Shown here: positions 41,871 through 50,533 of the stretch, in pieces
Position numbering within the stretch: position 1 is the first letter of the stretch
How the letters are laid out: each line of letters opens with the position of its first letter
DNA from: Acidimicrobiales bacterium
Lineage (GTDB): Bacteria > Actinomycetota > Acidimicrobiia > Acidimicrobiales > Bog-793
Length of the DNA: 64,000 nucleotides
NCBI GenBank assembly: GCA_035533595.1
Contig: DATLTN010000027.1
Location: forward strand, 1-64,000
Reading direction: 5' to 3'
Program-made: the position numbers and the translations under genes
Notes under the pieces: generated by a model
The model's database searches: none
What the model was told of the DNA's origin: nothing
What the model saw: the letters and a program-made list of their open reading frames with translations, nothing else

Positions 41871-41900
41871 ATATTGGATGCATTGATATTGGATGCATTG
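41871..41900 (+). repeat. Tandem 15-bp repeat, operator candidate
   Basis: ATATTGGATGCATTG occurs twice with no gap (41871-41885 and 41886-41900), ending 20 bases before the GTG of the first GlcG/HbpS-like gene. Each copy contains the palindrome ATGCAT and the octamer TGGATGCA. It is AT-rich against a GC-rich background. It resembles two adjacent sites for a GntR-type regulator, which is encoded two genes downstream. Confidence 0.75.
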
Positions 41901-41920
41901 AGGGACGAAGGGGTGACGCC

Positions 41921-42436
41921 GTGATCGAGCAGCGGGTGCTCAGCCTGCAGGACGCGCGTCGGGTGATCGACGCCGTGATCGCCCACGCGGAGCAGCACGA
42001 TCATGACGGCATCGCGGTGTTCGTCGTGGACAAGGCCGGTGACATCATCGCCTCCGCGCGCATGGACCGGCGCTCGGCGCGTTTCGGCAAGGCGGCGCAC
42101 CGCAAGGCCTACACCGGCGCGACCTTCGAGCGCGACACCGCCGGTGTGATCAAGTTCTGGAACGAGCAGGAGCAGCGGGGCCATCGGGGTCCGCACGACT
42201 GGAACGACCCGATGGTCACCACCCTCCCCGGCGGCATGGTGGTCGCCTTCGGTGACCAGGTGGTCGGCGGGATCGGGGTTGCCGGCGGCAACGCGCACAT
42301 CGGTGACGAGGAGTTCGCGGACGTCGCCTTCGCCGCGCTCGGTGAGGGCTTCCACCACTACATCGACTGGCCGCAGCGGGTCCGGCGTGACACCTCGGGC
42401 GCGCCGTCCGACGGACAAGACAGGGCGCGCTCCTAG
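41921..42436 (+). CDS. GlcG/HbpS-family protein (first copy)
   Basis: A 171-residue protein with a GTG start. The GlcG/HbpS (DUF336) core runs from the SLQDARRVIDAVIAHAEQ helix through VFVVDKAGDIIASARMD and AHRKAYTGATF to GGIGVAGGNAHIGDEEFADVAFAAL. Family members include a heme-binding extracellular sensor partner and a protein of the glycolate operon, but most have no known job. There is no signal peptide, so it is probably cytoplasmic. A second copy at 50534-51019 is highly similar, including RGHRGPHDWNDPM-type sequence (GHRGPHDWNDPM in both). The GntR gene is 52 bases downstream and likely co-transcribed. Confidence 0.8.
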   Translation: MIEQRVLSLQDARRVIDAVIAHAEQHDHDGIAVFVVDKAGDIIASARMDRRSARFGKAAHRKAYTGATFERDTAGVIKFWNEQEQRGHRGPHDWNDPMVTTLPGGMVVAFGDQVVGGIGVAGGNAHIGDEEFADVAFAALGEGFHHYIDWPQRVRRDTSGAPSDGQDRARS

Positions 42437-42488
42437 CTCTCGCACGGGACCTGCGAATTCAAAGAGTCTTGGCATCGAGGGAGTACAC

Positions 42489-43145
42489 GTGACCCAGTTC
42501 GTACGGCCGATCACGGCACACGAGGCGATTCTCGGCGAATTGCGGCGGCTGATCGTCTCTCGCGAGCTCCCCCCCGGCAGCAAGATCATCCAGGAACAGC
42601 TCGCGAACCAGCTGGGCGTGAGCCGCGTGCCGGTACGCGAGGCGCTGAAGCTCCTTGAGGGCGAGGGGCTGATCCGCACCGAGCCCCATCGCGGCACGTA
42701 CGTCGTCGAGGTCTCGCCCGAGGAGCTGCTCCAGATCGTGCAGCTGCGGGGCATCATCGAGACGGACGCGCTCGCGGTGTCATTGCCGGCGATCGGCGAC
42801 GACGAGCTGGGGACGATGGAAGCCTGCCTGGCGACGATGGACGCGGCCGCGGAGGTCGGCGACTCGCGCAGCCTCGGGCTCGCGAACCGGCGGTTTCACC
42901 TGGCGATCGTCGAACCGTCGGGTTGGGACCGCTACATCCGGCTGCTCAACCAGCTGTGGGACAACTCCGAGCCGTACTGGTCCTACACGAGCTCGGACCC
43001 CGAGGTGCACGCGCGCCGGAAGGCCGAGCACACTGCGATCCTTGCGGCGGTGCGCGCCCGCGACCTCGCCCTCGTCGCGGAGCTTCTCGACGCGCACCGC
43101 ATGGATGCGATCGAAACCACCATGGAGAGGCTCACCTCGCGCTGA
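42489..43145 (+). CDS. GntR-family transcriptional regulator, FCD (FadR-like) subgroup
   Basis: A 218-residue regulator. The N-terminal winged helix (about 1-75) includes IIQEQLANQLGVSRVPVREAL and LEGEGLIRTEPHRGTYV. The C-terminal FCD domain (about 80-205) has the scattered Asp/His positions that bind a metal and an organic acid (RRFHLAIVEPSGWDRY; EHTAILAAV; DAHRMDAIE). Such regulators usually repress catabolic operons until an acid effector binds. The GTG at 42489 has a GAGGGAG site upstream. It probably controls the surrounding island; candidate operators are listed separately. Confidence 0.9.
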   Translation: MTQFVRPITAHEAILGELRRLIVSRELPPGSKIIQEQLANQLGVSRVPVREALKLLEGEGLIRTEPHRGTYVVEVSPEELLQIVQLRGIIETDALAVSLPAIGDDELGTMEACLATMDAAAEVGDSRSLGLANRRFHLAIVEPSGWDRYIRLLNQLWDNSEPYWSYTSSDPEVHARRKAEHTAILAAVRARDLALVAELLDAHRMDAIETTMERLTSR

Positions 43146-43179
43146 CCCGGCCGGCTGATTTCGGCCGGATCGCAGTGCG

Positions 43180-43208
43180 TTGACATTTAATACCGTAAAC
43201 CGTATCCT
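43180..43208 (+). promoter_or_regulatory. Near-consensus promoter for the binding-protein gene
   Basis: TTGACA (43180-43185) and TATCCT (43203-43208) are separated by 17 bases. The -35 box is a perfect consensus match, and AT-rich sequence lies in the spacer. An operator-like TGTATTCA starts at 43208, overlapping the downstream edge. The transcript would start near 43215, about 70 bases before the GTG. Confidence 0.75.
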
Positions 43209-43284
43209 GTATTCAGTCGGGTTTACGACGGGGGACGACCGCGTCACTGCTGCTCTGGCGCGCGGTCAGAAATGGGGGAAAACG

Positions 43285-44592
43285 GTGCGTAAAAAGGCGA
43301 TGTCTGTGCTGGCAGCGTGCTTGGCCTTCGGGGGGGTGGTCGGCACCTCGGTGACGGCGGCCGCGTCGAGCCAGCCGCGTTTCAGTGGGTCACCGGTGGT
43401 CATTCCGTTGCTCAGCCCCTTCTCCGGGGGCTCCGCGTTCATCGGGCAGTTGGGCTACGCGATCGCCGTGCCCGCCGCCTACGAGATCAACAACGCCGGG
43501 GGGATCCTCGGCCATCAGCTCACGCTGGCGGAGATCGACACCAAGAACGACCCCGCTGACGCGCTCCCGTTGATGCAGCAGTTCCTCGCGACGCACTCCA
43601 ACGTGGTGGCGATCGCCGGTCCACAGAGCACCGAGGCGCCGACGCTCGTCCCGATCCTCAACAAGGACAAGATCGTGATGTTCGGCGGCGCGGGCGAGTC
43701 CGAGTTCAACCGCAGCCCGTACAACTTCTTCTGGCGCACCAACCCGCCGGACTCGGCGAACGGCATCTCGATGGCGATCTACGCCAAGCGGCTGGGCGAC
43801 CTGCGCGTCGCCACGGTCTTCGGCTCGGACCAGGGCTCCCAGGGCGACCTGCCGGGCGTGCTCACGGCGATCAAGGAACTCCACCTCGATCTCGTCTCAC
43901 AGGTCAACCTGCAGCCCGACCAGCCGTCGTACCAGTCCCAGGTGGCGCGGCTGATCTCCGAGCACCCGCAGGCGATCATGACCGAGACCGACCCGCAGTC
44001 TGCCGGCACGTTCTTCGGCGAGTGGTTCCAGCAGAACCCCAAGGCGACCAGCACCAAGCTCATCGGCACCGAGGCGAGCGCGCTCCCGACGTACATCCAG
44101 GCGGTGCAGGGCGCGATCGGCAAGAGCAAGTTCGCCCAGACCTTCGCCGGCGTGGTCGAGTCCGTGTCCAGCCCGAACCCCGCCACGAACCTTGAGAAGC
44201 AGGGACTCGTGGCGAACAAGTCGAAGATCCCGAACGCGCTCAGCTACCTGCAGAACCCCTTCTTCCTCGGGGGGTACGGGAGCTTCATCCTCGAGGCGCT
44301 CGCGATGACGGCCGCGCACTCGATCAAGCCGTCGGTCTACAACAGCTTCATCAACGGCGTCGGCAATCCCGGTCCGGGCAAGGTCGTCGTCTACAGCTAC
44401 GCGAAGGGCGTCCAGCTGCTGAAGCAGGGGAAGAAGATCCAGTACATCGGCCCGGCGGGCCCCTACAACTTCAACAAGTGGCACAACTCCTTCGCCGGGC
44501 AGGTGGCCGAGCAGTACCTCGCCAACGGATCAGTGAAGCCCCTTCCCAACGGGGTGGTCACCACCAGCCAGATTCAGAAGTACCCCGGCTGA
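43285..44592 (+). CDS. Branched-chain-amino-acid-type ABC binding protein (LivK type)
   Basis: A 435-residue periplasmic-type (extracellular) binding protein. The signal peptide has the basic start MRKK, a hydrophobic core and probable cleavage after TAAA-type residues (about 27-31). The mature part has the family pattern: PLLSPFSGGSAFIGQLGYAI, NNAGGILGHQLTLAEIDTKND and VVAIAGPQSTEAPTLVPIL. The GTG at 43285 has GGGGGA upstream; longer frames from 43180 overlap the promoter and are rejected. The family also carries amides, aromatic acids and short-chain compounds, so leucine uptake should not be assumed. Confidence 0.9.
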   Translation: MRKKAMSVLAACLAFGGVVGTSVTAAASSQPRFSGSPVVIPLLSPFSGGSAFIGQLGYAIAVPAAYEINNAGGILGHQLTLAEIDTKNDPADALPLMQQFLATHSNVVAIAGPQSTEAPTLVPILNKDKIVMFGGAGESEFNRSPYNFFWRTNPPDSANGISMAIYAKRLGDLRVATVFGSDQGSQGDLPGVLTAIKELHLDLVSQVNLQPDQPSYQSQVARLISEHPQAIMTETDPQSAGTFFGEWFQQNPKATSTKLIGTEASALPTYIQAVQGAIGKSKFAQTFAGVVESVSSPNPATNLEKQGLVANKSKIPNALSYLQNPFFLGGYGSFILEALAMTAAHSIKPSVYNSFINGVGNPGPGKVVVYSYAKGVQLLKQGKKIQYIGPAGPYNFNKWHNSFAGQVAEQYLANGSVKPLPNGVVTTSQIQKYPG

Positions 44593-44617
44593 TCCCTCCC
44601 GCGGATTGCAGCACTTG

Positions 44618-44669
44618 GTCGGGCCGCTGGGCTCCGGACGACGACGGTCGCCCCGGAGCCCAGCCCGAC
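44618..44669 (+). terminator. Long hairpin between binding protein and permease genes
   Basis: GTCGGGC (44618-44624) and TGGGCTCCGG (44628-44637) pair with CCGGAGCCCA and GCCCGAC (44653-44669), giving a 17-bp stem with a three-base bulge and a 15-base loop. It lies 25 bases after the stop. It probably lowers transcription into the permease genes or protects the 3' end of the binding-protein message, a common device in ABC operons. Confidence 0.7.
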
Positions 44670-44734
44670 GCCTTGGCCGCTGAGCGGCACGGCACCATCT
44701 CGCGCGATGCGCAGACAAGGGGAAGTAGCTGGCG

Positions 44735-45622
44735 GTGCAACTCCTAGCTTCGGGGATCGGCTTCGGGATCGTGAGCGGCGCCGTGCTCGCGCTCGGCGCG
44801 ATGGGCTTCTCGCTGCAGTTCGGGATGACGAACGTGCTGAATCTCGCCTACGGCTCGCTGATGAGCATGGGCGCGCTCGTCGCACTCCTGCTGAATGAGA
44901 ACGGGGTCTCGATCTGGGTCGCTGCCCTGCTCGCGGCGGTCGCCGTCGCCCTCACCTCGCTGCTCATCGGGAGCACGATCTACCGCGCCTTCGCCCGACG
45001 GGGGGCACGGCTGTTCACGATGGCGATCCTGTCGGTCGCGGTGTCCTTGATCGTCGACTTCGGGATGGGGGCGATCACCCGTAGCAACGTCTACCAGTTC
45101 TCCTTTCCGCAGGGCGCCATCCACGCCTTCCTCGGGATGACCTTCACGACGACCCAGCTGATCATCGTCGCCTCCGCTGCCGTCATCGTCGCCCTCCTCG
45201 AAGGGATGCTGCACTACACCAAGCTCGGCGTCGCGATCCGCGCCACCGCGGCGAACACCGCGCTCGCCCGAGCCTCGGGGATCCGCACCTCGCTCGTCGT
45301 GACGGTGACGTGGCTCACCTCGGGTGCGCTCTGCGGCCTCGGCGGGGTGGCGCTCGCCCTCAGCTACCTCACGGTCTCGTTCCAGACAGGGACGACGTTC
45401 CTCCCCTACATCCTCGCGGCGGTGATCGTGGCCGGCATCGGGGCCGTCGGGTACGCGGCCCTGTCGGCCCTCATCCTCGCGCTCGCCATCCAGATCTCAG
45501 GAGCCTTCGGCGCCGCCGAGTACAACGTGGTGATCGCGGTGGGGGTGCTCCTCGTGATGCTGATGGTGCGACCGCAGGGCTTCTTCGGTGAGCTCTGGGA
45601 GAAGGTCCAGGTGACCGCGTAG
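44735..45622 (+). CDS. ABC transporter permease, LivH type
   Basis: A 295-residue inner-membrane protein with about eight membrane helices, starting with the family pattern GIGFGIVSGAVLALGAMGFSLQFG (about 6-28). The coupling segment between helices carries GVAIRATAANTALARASGI (about 165-183), where it contacts the ATPase. It lies 142 bases after the binding-protein gene. Its stop overlaps the next gene by one base (TAGTG). A GTG start is used; no strong ribosome-binding site is seen next to it. Confidence 0.88.
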   Translation: MQLLASGIGFGIVSGAVLALGAMGFSLQFGMTNVLNLAYGSLMSMGALVALLLNENGVSIWVAALLAAVAVALTSLLIGSTIYRAFARRGARLFTMAILSVAVSLIVDFGMGAITRSNVYQFSFPQGAIHAFLGMTFTTTQLIIVASAAVIVALLEGMLHYTKLGVAIRATAANTALARASGIRTSLVVTVTWLTSGALCGLGGVALALSYLTVSFQTGTTFLPYILAAVIVAGIGAVGYAALSALILALAIQISGAFGAAEYNVVIAVGVLLVMLMVRPQGFFGELWEKVQVTA

Positions 45623-46728
45623 TGAGCTACTACCTGGCGACCATCGTCATCTACTTCGGCGTCTACGGCCTCGGCGCGCTCGCCCTCAACCTCCAGATCG
45701 GCCTCAGCGGGATCGCCAACTTCGGCTTCATCATCTTCGAGTCCGCCGGGGCCTACGCCGCGGCGATCACGAGCATCGGCCCCGCCTCGAACGGCCACGC
45801 GCTGAGCGAGACCTACTTCTGGGGGATCAATCTCCCCTTCCCGCTGCCGCTCCTCGCGGGCGCGTTGGCGGGCGGCCTGCTCGCGCTCATCATGGGCCCC
45901 GTCACGATGCGCAAGATGCGACGCGACTACCAGGCGGCGACGATGCTCGCGATCAGCATCATCGCCACGCAGGTGATCTCCAACGACATCCACATCTTCA
46001 ACGGGAACGCCGGGCTCGCGGCGGTGCCCTCGCCGCTCAGTGGCCACCTCAACGTCTCCACCGCAACCTATGACTGGATCTACGCGGGGTACGCGATGGT
46101 GCTCACGGCCATCGGCTACGTCATCTGCAAGCGGATCAGCATGTCGCCGTTCGGCAGGTCGCTGCGGGCGCTGCGCGACGACGACGACGCCGCGGCCTCG
46201 ATCGGCAAGTACGCCTGGGCGATGAAGATGAAGGTCTTCGTCGCCGGCGGGGCGATCGCCGGCCTCGCCGGCGCGTTGCTCGTCCAGTACATCGGTGCGT
46301 GGTCCCCTGCGGCGTGGCAGTACGCCGAGACCTTCGTGCTGTTGCAATGCGTCATCCTCGGTGGGATCGCGAACGACAAGGGCGCGCTCCTCGGCGCCTT
46401 CGTGGTCGGCGTCTTCCTCGCCGAGGCGCCCTCCTTCCTCCCGGCGATCGGCTACCCGGGGCTGATCAACAACCTGCAGTGGATCCTCATCGGGGTCGTC
46501 TACATCATCGTCTTGTGGTTCCGACCGCAGGGGCTGATACCCGAGCGAGGGAGCCTGCGACTGGCGGTCAACCCGGCCTTCGACGCGCTCACCGGCGGCT
46601 CGGACCGCCCCCGCCGGCTGCGCCGCCGCAGTGCCACCTCCCGCCCGGGCGTGGCGAGCACGGCCGACGCGACCGCGCCAGGAAGCGCTGCCGTCGCCAC
46701 CACCGGGCCCGCTGTCGGGCCGCGCTGA
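45622..46728 (+). CDS. ABC transporter permease, LivM type
   Basis: A 368-residue permease with about nine to ten membrane helices, the usual partner of LivH. Family segments include GLGALALNLQIGLSGIANFG near the N-terminus and FGRSLRALRDDDDAAASIGKYA (about 175-195), the cytoplasmic coupling loop. The last 50 residues are a hydrophilic extension rich in Arg, Ala and Thr. The GTG overlaps the upstream stop codon. Confidence 0.88.
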   Translation: MSYYLATIVIYFGVYGLGALALNLQIGLSGIANFGFIIFESAGAYAAAITSIGPASNGHALSETYFWGINLPFPLPLLAGALAGGLLALIMGPVTMRKMRRDYQAATMLAISIIATQVISNDIHIFNGNAGLAAVPSPLSGHLNVSTATYDWIYAGYAMVLTAIGYVICKRISMSPFGRSLRALRDDDDAAASIGKYAWAMKMKVFVAGGAIAGLAGALLVQYIGAWSPAAWQYAETFVLLQCVILGGIANDKGALLGAFVVGVFLAEAPSFLPAIGYPGLINNLQWILIGVVYIIVLWFRPQGLIPERGSLRLAVNPAFDALTGGSDRPRRLRRRSATSRPGVASTADATAPGSAAVATTGPAVGPR

Positions 46729-46729
46729 G

Positions 46730-47497
46730 GTGGCGATCGCGGAGGGCCTCGGCGTCGAGAAGATCGTCGTCACCTACGGCGGCGTGCGTGCCGTCGACGG
46801 CGTCTCGATCGACTTCCGAGCGGGGGCCGTGACCGGGCTGATCGGCCCGAACGGCGCCGGGAAGACGTCGCTGCTGAACGTCATCGCCGGCGCGCTGCGG
46901 GGGGCCGGTGGAACGGTGCGGCTGTTCGGCGAGGACGTGAGCCGTCTCTCGTCCGACGCGCGGGGGCGGCGGGGGATACTCCGCACCTTCCAGACGGCGC
47001 GCACCTTCGAGCGTCTGAGCGTCGTCGACAACCTCATCGTCGCCCAGCCCGAACAGCGCGGCGACCGCCTCCTCACGGCGTTGCTGCGGCCGCGCAGCTG
47101 GACGGCGCAGGAGCGGGCCGCTCGGGCCCGTGCCCTCGAGCTCCTCGACCTGTTCGGCATGACCAGCCACGCCGAGGTGCGCGCCGACCAGCTCTCCGGT
47201 GGCCAGCGCAAGATCGTCGACTACCTGCGGGCGCTGATGGCGAACCCGAAGGTGCTGCTCCTCGACGAGCCCTCGGTGGGCCTCGCGCCGGGGGTGCTCG
47301 AACGCCTCAGCCAGGACCTCGAGCGGATGAAGGGCGCGGGGGTCTGCATCGTGCTCGTCGAGCACGAGATGGAGTTCATCCGCAAGTCCTGTGACCACGT
47401 GGTCGCGATGGCCAACGGCTCGGTCGTCACCCAGGGGAGCTTCGAGACGGTCGCGGCGAACGACGACGTGCGCGCCGCCTACCTGGGCCGCCGATGA
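46730..47497 (+). CDS. ABC transporter ATPase, LivG type
   Basis: A 255-residue ATPase. Walker A is GPNGAGKTS (about 38-46), the signature is LSGGQRKIVDYLRAL and Walker B is VLLLDEPSVGLAPG, followed by the switch His in LVEHEMEF. The family's extended helical region precedes the signature. The GTG at 46730, one base after the LivM stop, gives a standard N-terminus; the longer open frame runs back into livM and is not used. It overlaps the LivF-type gene by four bases. Confidence 0.92.
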   Translation: MAIAEGLGVEKIVVTYGGVRAVDGVSIDFRAGAVTGLIGPNGAGKTSLLNVIAGALRGAGGTVRLFGEDVSRLSSDARGRRGILRTFQTARTFERLSVVDNLIVAQPEQRGDRLLTALLRPRSWTAQERAARARALELLDLFGMTSHAEVRADQLSGGQRKIVDYLRALMANPKVLLLDEPSVGLAPGVLERLSQDLERMKGAGVCIVLVEHEMEFIRKSCDHVVAMANGSVVTQGSFETVAANDDVRAAYLGRR

Positions 47498-48255
47498 GCG
47501 ACCGCCTGCGGGTCGAGGAGCTGTCCGCCGGCTACGCCGAGCCCGTCGTGCGCGGCGTCAGCTTCTCGAGCGCGCCGGGGGAGATCGTCGCCATCGTGGG
47601 CGCGAACGGTGCCGGCAAGAGCACGATCTTGAAGACGATCATGGGCGAGGCGCGCGCGCACTCCGGTCGCATCCTCTACGAGGAGGAGGAGGTGACCGGC
47701 CGCCACGCCGATTACCTCAGCCGTCTCGGCGTCGGCTACGTCCCGCAGCTGCACGACGTCTTCCCGGGTCTGTCGGTGATGGAGAACCTGAAGATGGGCG
47801 GTTACCTGTTGTCGCGGGCACTGCTCGGTCAGCGCATCGAGGCATCGCTGGAGCGCTTTCCGCAACTGCGTGCCAAGCGGGGCACGTCGGCGCACAAGCT
47901 CTCGGGGGGCGAGCGCAAGCAGCTCGCGCTCGCGCGGGCGCTGATGACCGAGCCGTCGCTCATCCTCCTCGACGAGCCGACCTCCAACCTCTCGCCGAAC
48001 ATCGCCGACGACCTGCTCTACCGCTACGTGCCATCGCTCGCCCAGGAGGGTCGCAGCGTCGTGCTCGTCGAGCAGCGCGTCGAGGCGGCGCTCACGAACG
48101 CGCACCGGGGGTGCCTGATCGGCGGCGGCACGATGCGCCGCGCGGGGACGGCGGCCGACGTCCTCGATTTCGTGCGGGAGCACGGGCTGCTCGTCGACAC
48201 GGCGAGCGAGCAGGCCAAGGGTGCCGGCGGTCGGCCGGACGAAAGCGAGGCGTGA
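47494..48255 (+). CDS. ABC transporter ATPase, LivF type
   Basis: A 253-residue ATPase, the second of the pair that powers LivH/LivM-type permeases. Walker A is GANGAGKST, the signature is LSGGERKQLALARA and Walker B is LILLDEPTSNLSPN. The C-terminus is extended by about 15 residues. The first RidA-like gene starts at the base after its stop codon, so transporter and enzymes are expected on one mRNA. Confidence 0.92.
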   Translation: MSDRLRVEELSAGYAEPVVRGVSFSSAPGEIVAIVGANGAGKSTILKTIMGEARAHSGRILYEEEEVTGRHADYLSRLGVGYVPQLHDVFPGLSVMENLKMGGYLLSRALLGQRIEASLERFPQLRAKRGTSAHKLSGGERKQLALARALMTEPSLILLDEPTSNLSPNIADDLLYRYVPSLAQEGRSVVLVEQRVEAALTNAHRGCLIGGGTMRRAGTAADVLDFVREHGLLVDTASEQAKGAGGRPDESEA

Positions 48256-49011
48256 ATGCACAGCTTCACCGAGGTCTTCCGGAGCTTCGATCCGATCCCC
48301 GTCGGCTACCGCAACGGCGCCCTCGTGACCGGGCTGCGCATCGACGGCCGCGACCCCGACAGTGGCGAGCTCGGCCACGGCATCGAGGCGCAGCTGGCCA
48401 ATGCCTACGAGAACCTCCGGCGCGCCGTCGAGGCGGCCGGTGGCAGCACCGACAACATCGGGCAGGTGAGCTTTTTCCTCGCGGACTTCGACGACCGCGC
48501 GGCGATCAACCCCCCCTGGGTCGCGATGTTCCCCGACGAGAACGACCGGCCCACCTACAAGTTCATGCCCGCCCCCCTCCCCGAGGGGGAGCTCGTGCAG
48601 ATGGAGTTCTACGCGGTGCTGGGCGAGCGGCGGACCGACATCCACCTCACGGGGGTCGCGCACGCGAACCCGATCCCGATGGCGGTGCGGATCGGCGCCT
48701 ACCTGTTCAGCTCGCGGGTGCTCGCCTATGACCCCGCGACCGCGCAGCCCGCCGAGGGCAACGAGGCGCAGGCGCGCTTTCTCTACGAGAACGTCAACGC
48801 GGTGATCGACGCCGCGGGGATGTCCTGGTCCGACGTCGTGCAAGGTCGCGGCTTCCTCGCCGACCTCGCCGAGGAGCCGCTGCTCGGGGGGCCGTGGGCC
48901 GAGCGCTTCCCCGACGCCGCCGCCCGCCCGCCGCTGCACCTCGTCCGCTACGGCGCCGGGGCGCTGCGCGTGATGCTTGAGATCGTCGCCGAAGAGGGAG
49001 CAGGCCAGTGA
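48256..49011 (+). CDS. Two-domain RidA-like protein, copy 1
   Basis: A 251-residue protein with two RidA (YjgF/YER057c) domains in a row (about 1-122 and 123-251). Domain 1 has the family pattern GLRIDGRDPDSGELGHGIEAQ, then LRRAVEAAGGSTDNIGQVSFFL and a final strand LVQMEFYAVLG. RidA proteins hydrolyse reactive enamines or imines, or deaminate related compounds. The catalytic Arg of classical RidA (in the segment before the last strand) is replaced here by the sequence RPTYKFM, so chemistry may differ. It is the first of three tandem paralogues and overlaps the second by four bases. Confidence 0.8.
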   Translation: MHSFTEVFRSFDPIPVGYRNGALVTGLRIDGRDPDSGELGHGIEAQLANAYENLRRAVEAAGGSTDNIGQVSFFLADFDDRAAINPPWVAMFPDENDRPTYKFMPAPLPEGELVQMEFYAVLGERRTDIHLTGVAHANPIPMAVRIGAYLFSSRVLAYDPATAQPAEGNEAQARFLYENVNAVIDAAGMSWSDVVQGRGFLADLAEEPLLGGPWAERFPDAAARPPLHLVRYGAGALRVMLEIVAEEGAGQ

Positions 49012-49778
49012 GTGGGTTGCACACGCTGTTCGAGGTCTATCCGGAGGCGGCACGGGCGACGCTCCCTCTCGGGCTGCGCGTCGAGGACCTCGTCGTCGCC
49101 GGCGGCATCAACGGTTGTGACCCGGAGACCGGTGAGCCGGTCGGCGGCCTCGAGGAGCAGGTCGCCGCGGCGTACCAGAAGATGGCCTTCCTGATGGAGA
49201 GCGCTGGGGGCTCCCTCGACAACGTCGGCCGCGCCGTGGCCTACGTCACCGACATTGAGCACCGTGAGCCGGTCAACGGCCAATGGTGGGAGGCGGTCTT
49301 CCCGGATCCGGCCGACCGCCCGGCGTACAAGGTCATCCTCGCCGAGCTCCCTCCGGGTGAGCTCGTGCGCCTCGACTTCGTGGGCGTGCTCAACGCGAGG
49401 AGGACGCGCTTTGACCTGCCGGGGATACCGGCGCGGGACCCGACGGTGCGCATCGGCGAGATGATCTTCAGCTCGCGCTGCCACGGCATCGACGGCGCGA
49501 CGGGCGAACTCGCCCCCGGTGGCCTCGTCCCCGAGGCGGCCCGGACCTTCCAGACGCTGCGCGAGCTCGCGGTGGCCGCCGGAGGCTCCCCTCACGACAT
49601 CGTGCAGCTGAACGCGTTCGGCAAGACCGCGGACTACATCGCGCCGGCGCGCGCGGAGTTCGCACGCGCCTTCGCCGACATCGACCCGAAGCCGGCCTTC
49701 AACCCGCTCGTGAACTTCATCACCCCGCGCTTTGAGATCAGCGTGGAGATGATCGCGGTCGTCGGGGGCCAACGATGA
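49008..49778 (+). CDS. Two-domain RidA-like protein, copy 2
   Basis: A 256-residue paralogue of the neighbouring gene, with two RidA domains (about 1-125 and 126-256). Domain 1 shows LVVAGGINGCDPETGEPVGG-type sequence (VVAGGINGCDPETGEPVGGL) and GGSLDNVGRAVAYVTDIE; domain 2 shows GGSPHDIVQLNAFGKTADYI and ends VEMIAVVG. The classical Arg position reads RPAYKVI. The GTG overlaps the upstream stop and the end overlaps the third copy. Sequence differences between the copies suggest divergence rather than recent duplication. Confidence 0.8.
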   Translation: MSGLHTLFEVYPEAARATLPLGLRVEDLVVAGGINGCDPETGEPVGGLEEQVAAAYQKMAFLMESAGGSLDNVGRAVAYVTDIEHREPVNGQWWEAVFPDPADRPAYKVILAELPPGELVRLDFVGVLNARRTRFDLPGIPARDPTVRIGEMIFSSRCHGIDGATGELAPGGLVPEAARTFQTLRELAVAAGGSPHDIVQLNAFGKTADYIAPARAEFARAFADIDPKPAFNPLVNFITPRFEISVEMIAVVGGQR

Positions 49779-50521
49779 CCGCGCCGATGCTGCGCGAGGT
49801 CTTCATCGACCCGCAGGGCGGTGCGCCGGCCGACGGGATGCGCATCGGCGACCTCGTCTTCGCGCCCCTGCTCCGGGCTCGACCGGCGGGCGGCCCGGCC
49901 GGCGAGGAGCGCACCCGTGCCCAGCTCGCCGAGGTGCTCGACACGATGGACCGCTTCCTCGACGCCGCCGGCGCGACGCGAGGCGACGTCGTGCGCGTCA
50001 CCTTCTTCCTCCGCGACGTGCTCGAGCGCCCGATCCTGAACGACGTCTGGGAGCGTTGGTACCCGGACGCCGCCGACCGGCCGCCGCACAAGTACGTGCC
50101 CGGTGTCCATCCCGACGGAGTGAACGTCGCGATCCAGGTGCTCGCCCTGTTGGGTGCCCGTCGCGAGGTGCTCGAGATCCCCGGCGTGCAGCACGGCGAT
50201 CCGATGTCGATGGGCGCCCTCACGGCGAACCTCGTCACCTCCTCGCGGCTGTTCGGCGCGCAGGAGGACCTCGACGACCAGATCACGCTGATCCTGGAGC
50301 GCGCCGCGATCCTCCTCGGCGGAGCGGGCGGCGGCCTCGGGAACCTCACGCAGGCGACGTTCTTCGTCGGGTCGGGGGAGATCGGCGAGGCGGTCCGCCG
50401 GCGCTGGGACGCCGAGCCGCCGGCGGAGGGCGCGCGGATGCACATCATCGAGGCGGATCTCGGGGGTGGCAACGGCTACCCGCGGGTGGAGATCCTCGGC
50501 CTCGTGGACCATCAAGAGTAA
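49775..50521 (+). CDS. Two-domain RidA-like protein, copy 3
   Basis: A 248-residue, more divergent paralogue. Domain 1 has MDRFLDAAGATRGDVVRVTFFLRD and RPPHKYV at the classical Arg position, ending VAIQVLALLG. Domain 2 has GGLGNLTQATFFVGSGEIGEA and is shorter at the end. The three copies are likely to form mixed or separate trimers, as RidA domains do, but two-domain chains could close a ring differently. It lies 12 bases before the second GlcG/HbpS-like gene. Confidence 0.75.
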   Translation: MTAPMLREVFIDPQGGAPADGMRIGDLVFAPLLRARPAGGPAGEERTRAQLAEVLDTMDRFLDAAGATRGDVVRVTFFLRDVLERPILNDVWERWYPDAADRPPHKYVPGVHPDGVNVAIQVLALLGARREVLEIPGVQHGDPMSMGALTANLVTSSRLFGAQEDLDDQITLILERAAILLGGAGGGLGNLTQATFFVGSGEIGEAVRRRWDAEPPAEGARMHIIEADLGGGNGYPRVEILGLVDHQE

Positions 50522-50533
50522 GGAGGTCGGCCG

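Noticed and set aside
43285-43320. A lipobox (LAAC) in the Liv-type binding protein
   Set aside because: The Cys would be at residue 12, leaving too short a hydrophobic core. A normal signal peptide with later cleavage is more likely.
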